In this document: in pieces, positions 47,109-48,776 of the stretch | Position numbering within the stretch: position 1 is the stretch's first letter | Layout of the letters: every line of letters begins with the position of its first letter | Assembly: GCA_030655095.1 (NCBI GenBank) | Contig: JAURWF010000032.1 | Location: 1 to 48,776 of the forward strand | From: a bacterium | GTDB taxonomy: Bacteria > Patescibacteriota > Patescibacteriia > Patescibacteriales > GWC2-42-12 | Direction: 5' to 3' | Length of the DNA stretch: 48,776 bases | Notes under the pieces: model-generated | Databases searched by the model: none | What the model was told of the DNA's origin: nothing | The model's input: the letters and a program-made list of their open reading frames with translations, nothing else | Position numbers and translations under genes: made by a program

Positions 47109-48314
47109 TTAATTACTTGCTATTTTTTTTATCTGTTTTTTTAATTCTACCATTTTTAATTCTCTTCCAATAGTTAGTCTTTGAAATTTTTCCAATTCTT
47201 CCAACTTTGATTGAAGTTCTTTTGTTCTTTCTTTTACTTTTTCTTCAAGATTTATATTCGCCTCTTCTAATGCAACTCGCGATTTTTTTAAATCAAATGT
47301 CATTTGATTAAATTCTTTAGCCAACTGCTCAATCTCGTCGCCTGTTTTTATATCTACTTTATAATCCAAATCCCCCTGACCAATTATTTCAACTCCTTTA
47401 TGAAGTTTTCTAATTGGTTCAATAATTAATTTAGATAAAGCTATAGTTGCAAAAAGAATAAAAATCAAAGTTATTACTATAATAATAATCGCTCTTTGTC
47501 CTAAAATTAACGTTGATTTATAAATCTCTGAGGTCGGTCTAAAAACCACAAGCTCCCAATTTAAAGAAGGGATATGTTCAGCAATAGACAATAATTTGCC
47601 AATTTTAGTATCTATTTCTTCAAAAGAAGTAGCTTCTTCTGAAGCAAGATTATCAGCAACTTCCCTTAAATCCTCTGAACGAAAATTTTCAGTAGTAGCA
47701 AGAATTTTTGCTATCGGCTTTCCCTCTTTTGTTAAAAAATAAATATTATCTTTTAAAGAAGTAAACCCTGACAATACTTTATTCCAAATATCAGAAAAAA
47801 ATACTTCTGCAACTAATATTTTTTGAGAACCATCTTTTTCTATAACTGGGACTGAAATAGCTATTGTTGGCATATCAACCACTGGATTATAGCTTAACCA
47901 ACCGATATAACGTCCTTTTTCTTTAGCTTGAAGAAATTCAGGTTTTTCACTTCTATCTTTAAGCGGGTTGTCATCACTTCTAATTATCTCTTTTCCTGTT
48001 TCATCTAAAAGAGCTAAAAAATTTATATTGTAAGCAAATTTTTCTTTAGTTTTTAAAATAAAATCTTTTTTTTCTTCAATCGTATTAAAATAATTAATAT
48101 TATCTCCTGTAGATTCTAGTATTTTTTCATAATTTAAAACAGTATCTTCTATAGCCAAAGCCATACCATGAACAAGAACCTCATTGTAAGTTTTAATGCC
48201 ATCCATTAAAACTTTTCTAGCGCTAAAATAAGACGACAAGCTTACAGTTAGTAAAGGAATTAAAGCCAATACTAAAATCATAATTAAAAATTTTTCCTTC
48301 AACAAAATTTTCAC
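47109..48314 (-). CDS. Cache-HAMP sensor protein without kinase or methyl-accepting output domain
   Basis: This 401-residue protein has an N-terminal membrane helix (about 8-30) and a double-Cache-like outer sensor domain (about 35-270, with FLALLDETGKEIIRSDD and TIAISVPVIEKDG). A second membrane helix (about 272-298) leads into a HAMP domain (KLIIEPIRKLHKGVEIIGQG, about 299-350). A long coiled coil runs to the end (EKVKERTKELQSKLEELEKF), which resembles the linker before a histidine kinase. The protein stops there, so no HisKA/HATPase or GGDEF domain is present. Output may pass to a partner protein. It follows the BMP gene by 21 nt. Confidence 0.87.
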   Translation of the reverse strand: MKILLKEKFLIMILVLALIPLLTVSLSSYFSARKVLMDGIKTYNEVLVHGMALAIEDTVLNYEKILESTGDNINYFNTIEEKKDFILKTKEKFAYNINFLALLDETGKEIIRSDDNPLKDRSEKPEFLQAKEKGRYIGWLSYNPVVDMPTIAISVPVIEKDGSQKILVAEVFFSDIWNKVLSGFTSLKDNIYFLTKEGKPIAKILATTENFRSEDLREVADNLASEEATSFEEIDTKIGKLLSIAEHIPSLNWELVVFRPTSEIYKSTLILGQRAIIIIVITLIFILFATIALSKLIIEPIRKLHKGVEIIGQGDLDYKVDIKTGDEIEQLAKEFNQMTFDLKKSRVALEEANINLEEKVKERTKELQSKLEELEKFQRLTIGRELKMVELKKQIKKIASN

Positions 48315-48335
48315 TTTTTTTATAAGACAATAAGT

Positions 48336-48776
48336 CTATTTAATTAATAATTCTTCTGGAACAATAAAATTTTTAACATACTCGGAAACGTCCATTATAT
48401 CCAATGGAATTTGCAATCTTTTATCTCTATTAGTCATTAATTTTTCTGCTTTTTTTACCAAGACCAAAGCTTCTTCGGGAATATATTTTTTTGTATATTT
48501 CATTTCGCTAATTCCAGTATCCCCATCTTTAAAATCCACGAGATGTAAACCATTTCTAAAATTATTTTTTGTAATATCTTCTATTGCGCTATAAATAGTT
48601 TCAGGCATTTTTTTTAAACCAGTAACCAAAACTTCTCCTGGAAACATTCCATCATGGTCTATATCAGTGGCAACAGCAAAATATTTAGGAACTTTTGAAC
48701 CGCTAGCTATTTCCTCTTTTGTTATTCCCTCTGCTCTATTAGCCTCTTGAATAACTTCAAATACTCCCTTGCCAGT
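48336..48776 (-). CDS. BMP-family (PnrA-like) substrate-binding lipoprotein, 5' part beyond the window
   Basis: The 146 visible residues are the C-terminal part of a basic-membrane-protein family solute receptor. They include TGKGVFEVIQEANRA, KYFAVATDIDHDGMFPGEV and LVTGLKKMPETIYSAIEDI. In that family these build the second lobe that binds nucleosides or similar ligands. The frame is open to the window edge, so the N-terminus lies outside. Adjacency to a Cache-HAMP sensor suggests the bound ligand could be sensed, though no ABC permease genes are visible here. Confidence 0.85.
   Translation of the reverse strand, partial: TGKGVFEVIQEANRAEGITKEEIASGSKVPKYFAVATDIDHDGMFPGEVLVTGLKKMPETIYSAIEDITKNNFRNGLHLVDFKDGDTGISEMKYTKKYIPEEALVLVKKAEKLMTNRDKRLQIPLDIMDVSEYVKNFIVPEELLIK

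Overview
The window is AT-rich, with mostly short gene spacers, five tRNA genes and small, stripped-down versions of housekeeping proteins. It carries a set typical, from memory, of Candidate Phyla Radiation (Patescibacteria) genomes: a PrgI / TraC-like / VirB4 type IV secretion module beside a giant cysteine-rich secreted protein, several membrane-anchored proteins with calcium-loop (thrombospondin type 3-like) repeats, and DUF2339, LCP and HAMP-only sensor proteins. Most housekeeping genes show no Shine-Dalgarno sequence. I infer a Patescibacteria chromosome; the exact lineage cannot be fixed from this window.

Left third (1-23.5 kb): a calcium-loop surface protein and a DUF2339 membrane protein broken by an in-frame stop; a DEAD-box helicase; a PAP2 phosphatase; rpmG with tRNA-Tyr and tRNA-Thr; a TPR protein; glycolytic fba and tpiA; an LCP cell-wall ligase; der; pth; a small-gene cassette with its own promoter, leader and terminator; a DUF433/DUF5615 toxin-antitoxin-like pair flanked by 60-bp direct repeats; clpP; a small cysteine-rich protein; a DUF4870 protein; PEP synthase; a second calcium-loop protein; the rpsF-ssb-rpsR-efp translation operon behind a structured leader; and tRNA-Lys, -Met and -Arg.

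Middle and right (23.5-46.2 kb): a minus-strand block that reads like one large secretion locus. In transcription order it encodes a 2473-residue secreted cysteine-repeat protein, a 186-residue membrane protein, a VirB6/TrbL-like membrane protein, two related cytoplasmic proteins, PrgI, a TraC-like protein, the VirB4 ATPase, a VirB8/NTF2-like anchored protein and ComF. Accessory genes interrupt it: a MntA/HepT-like pair, an AAA/DUF4143 ATPase and a truncated Bro-N gene. Much of this accessory DNA lies next to a dispersed CTGA-phased repeat. No relaxase, VirD4 coupling protein or pilin is visible here, so the machine could serve secretion, attachment or DNA uptake rather than conjugation. The far right holds an ORF6N gene, a third calcium-loop protein, rsmA, a Cache-HAMP sensor without a kinase domain, and a partial BMP-family lipoprotein.

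Two patterns stand out. First, three small-gene cassettes (about 13.1-13.94, 15.78-16.3 and 43.94-44.63 kb) have strong Shine-Dalgarno sites and hairpin terminators, unlike their surroundings; two have near-consensus promoters, and one has a boxA-like leader element and a roughly 115-nt foldable leader. Second, gene ends are decorated with several families of short palindromic or tandem repeats that sit directly after stop codons and sometimes form the last codons of the gene.
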